Assembly (NCBI GenBank): GCA_018969565.1
Contig: JAGWYC010000115.1
Location: forward strand, 1 to 6,379
Reading direction: 5' to 3'
Length of the DNA stretch: 6,379 bases
From: Bacteroidota bacterium
GTDB lineage: Bacteria > Bacteroidota > Bacteroidia > NS11-12g > UBA955
Below are positions 6,379-6,379 of this stretch, piece by piece. Below the pieces are notes generated by a model, which saw nothing but the letters and a program-made list of their open reading frames with translations, made no database searches and was not told the origin of the DNA. The position numbers were made by a program, and so were the translations under genes. How positions within the stretch are numbered: position 1 is the stretch's first letter; every line of letters begins with the position of its first letter.

Positions 6379-6379
6379 A

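Noticed and set aside
1..6379. CRISPR array, tRNA, rRNA, insertion sequence or defence island
   Set aside because: No direct-repeat arrays, cloverleaf or rRNA-like sequence, transposase motifs or defence-protein motifs were found by reading both strands.

Overview
The window reads as chromosomal DNA from a member of the Bacteroidota. The evidence is a large TonB-dependent outer-membrane receptor, a phosphoesterase of the kind usually joined to a YncE-like beta-propeller, absence of Shine-Dalgarno sites, and two exact matches to the Bacteroidota -7 promoter element TAnnTTTG in the one divergent intergenic region. I cannot place it below phylum.

Layout: (1) Positions 1-3406, plus strand, hold a two-gene unit. 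The first is the C-terminal part of a phosphoesterase whose N-terminus lies left of the window. The second is a complete 673-residue TonB-dependent receptor. The stop and start codons overlap as TAATG, so the two are almost certainly co-transcribed and translationally coupled. (2) Positions 3407-3501 are a short gap between convergent genes with a weak hairpin. (3) Positions 3502-4614, minus strand, encode a cytoplasmic CgeB-like (Glyco_trans_1_2) glycosyltransferase. (4) Positions 4615-4748 are a divergent promoter region with a -7 element facing each way and an interrupted dyad between them. (5) Positions 4749-6248, plus strand, encode a Wzx-like polysaccharide flippase of the MOP superfamily. 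(6) Positions 6249-6379 have no convincing gene and carry two strong inverted repeats that look like the edge of an intergenic repeat family.

Two functional modules meet here. The left one pairs a predicted exported phosphoesterase with an outer-membrane importer, which suggests release of a product from a phosphorylated or otherwise esterified substrate followed by uptake; the substrate is not readable from sequence. The right one pairs a sugar transferase with a lipid-linked glycan flippase, suggesting cell-surface polysaccharide or glycolipid assembly. Sampled lines are about 35-55% G+C on the left and about 53-60% on the right, so the modules may have different histories.

I found no CRISPR array, tRNA, rRNA, transposase, toxin-antitoxin pair or recognisable defence system. 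All four genes belong to known families. The less ordinary points are the promoter that overrides the longest glycosyltransferase start, the near-leaderless flippase, the A10 tract inside a hairpin in the receptor gene, and the palindromic right edge.
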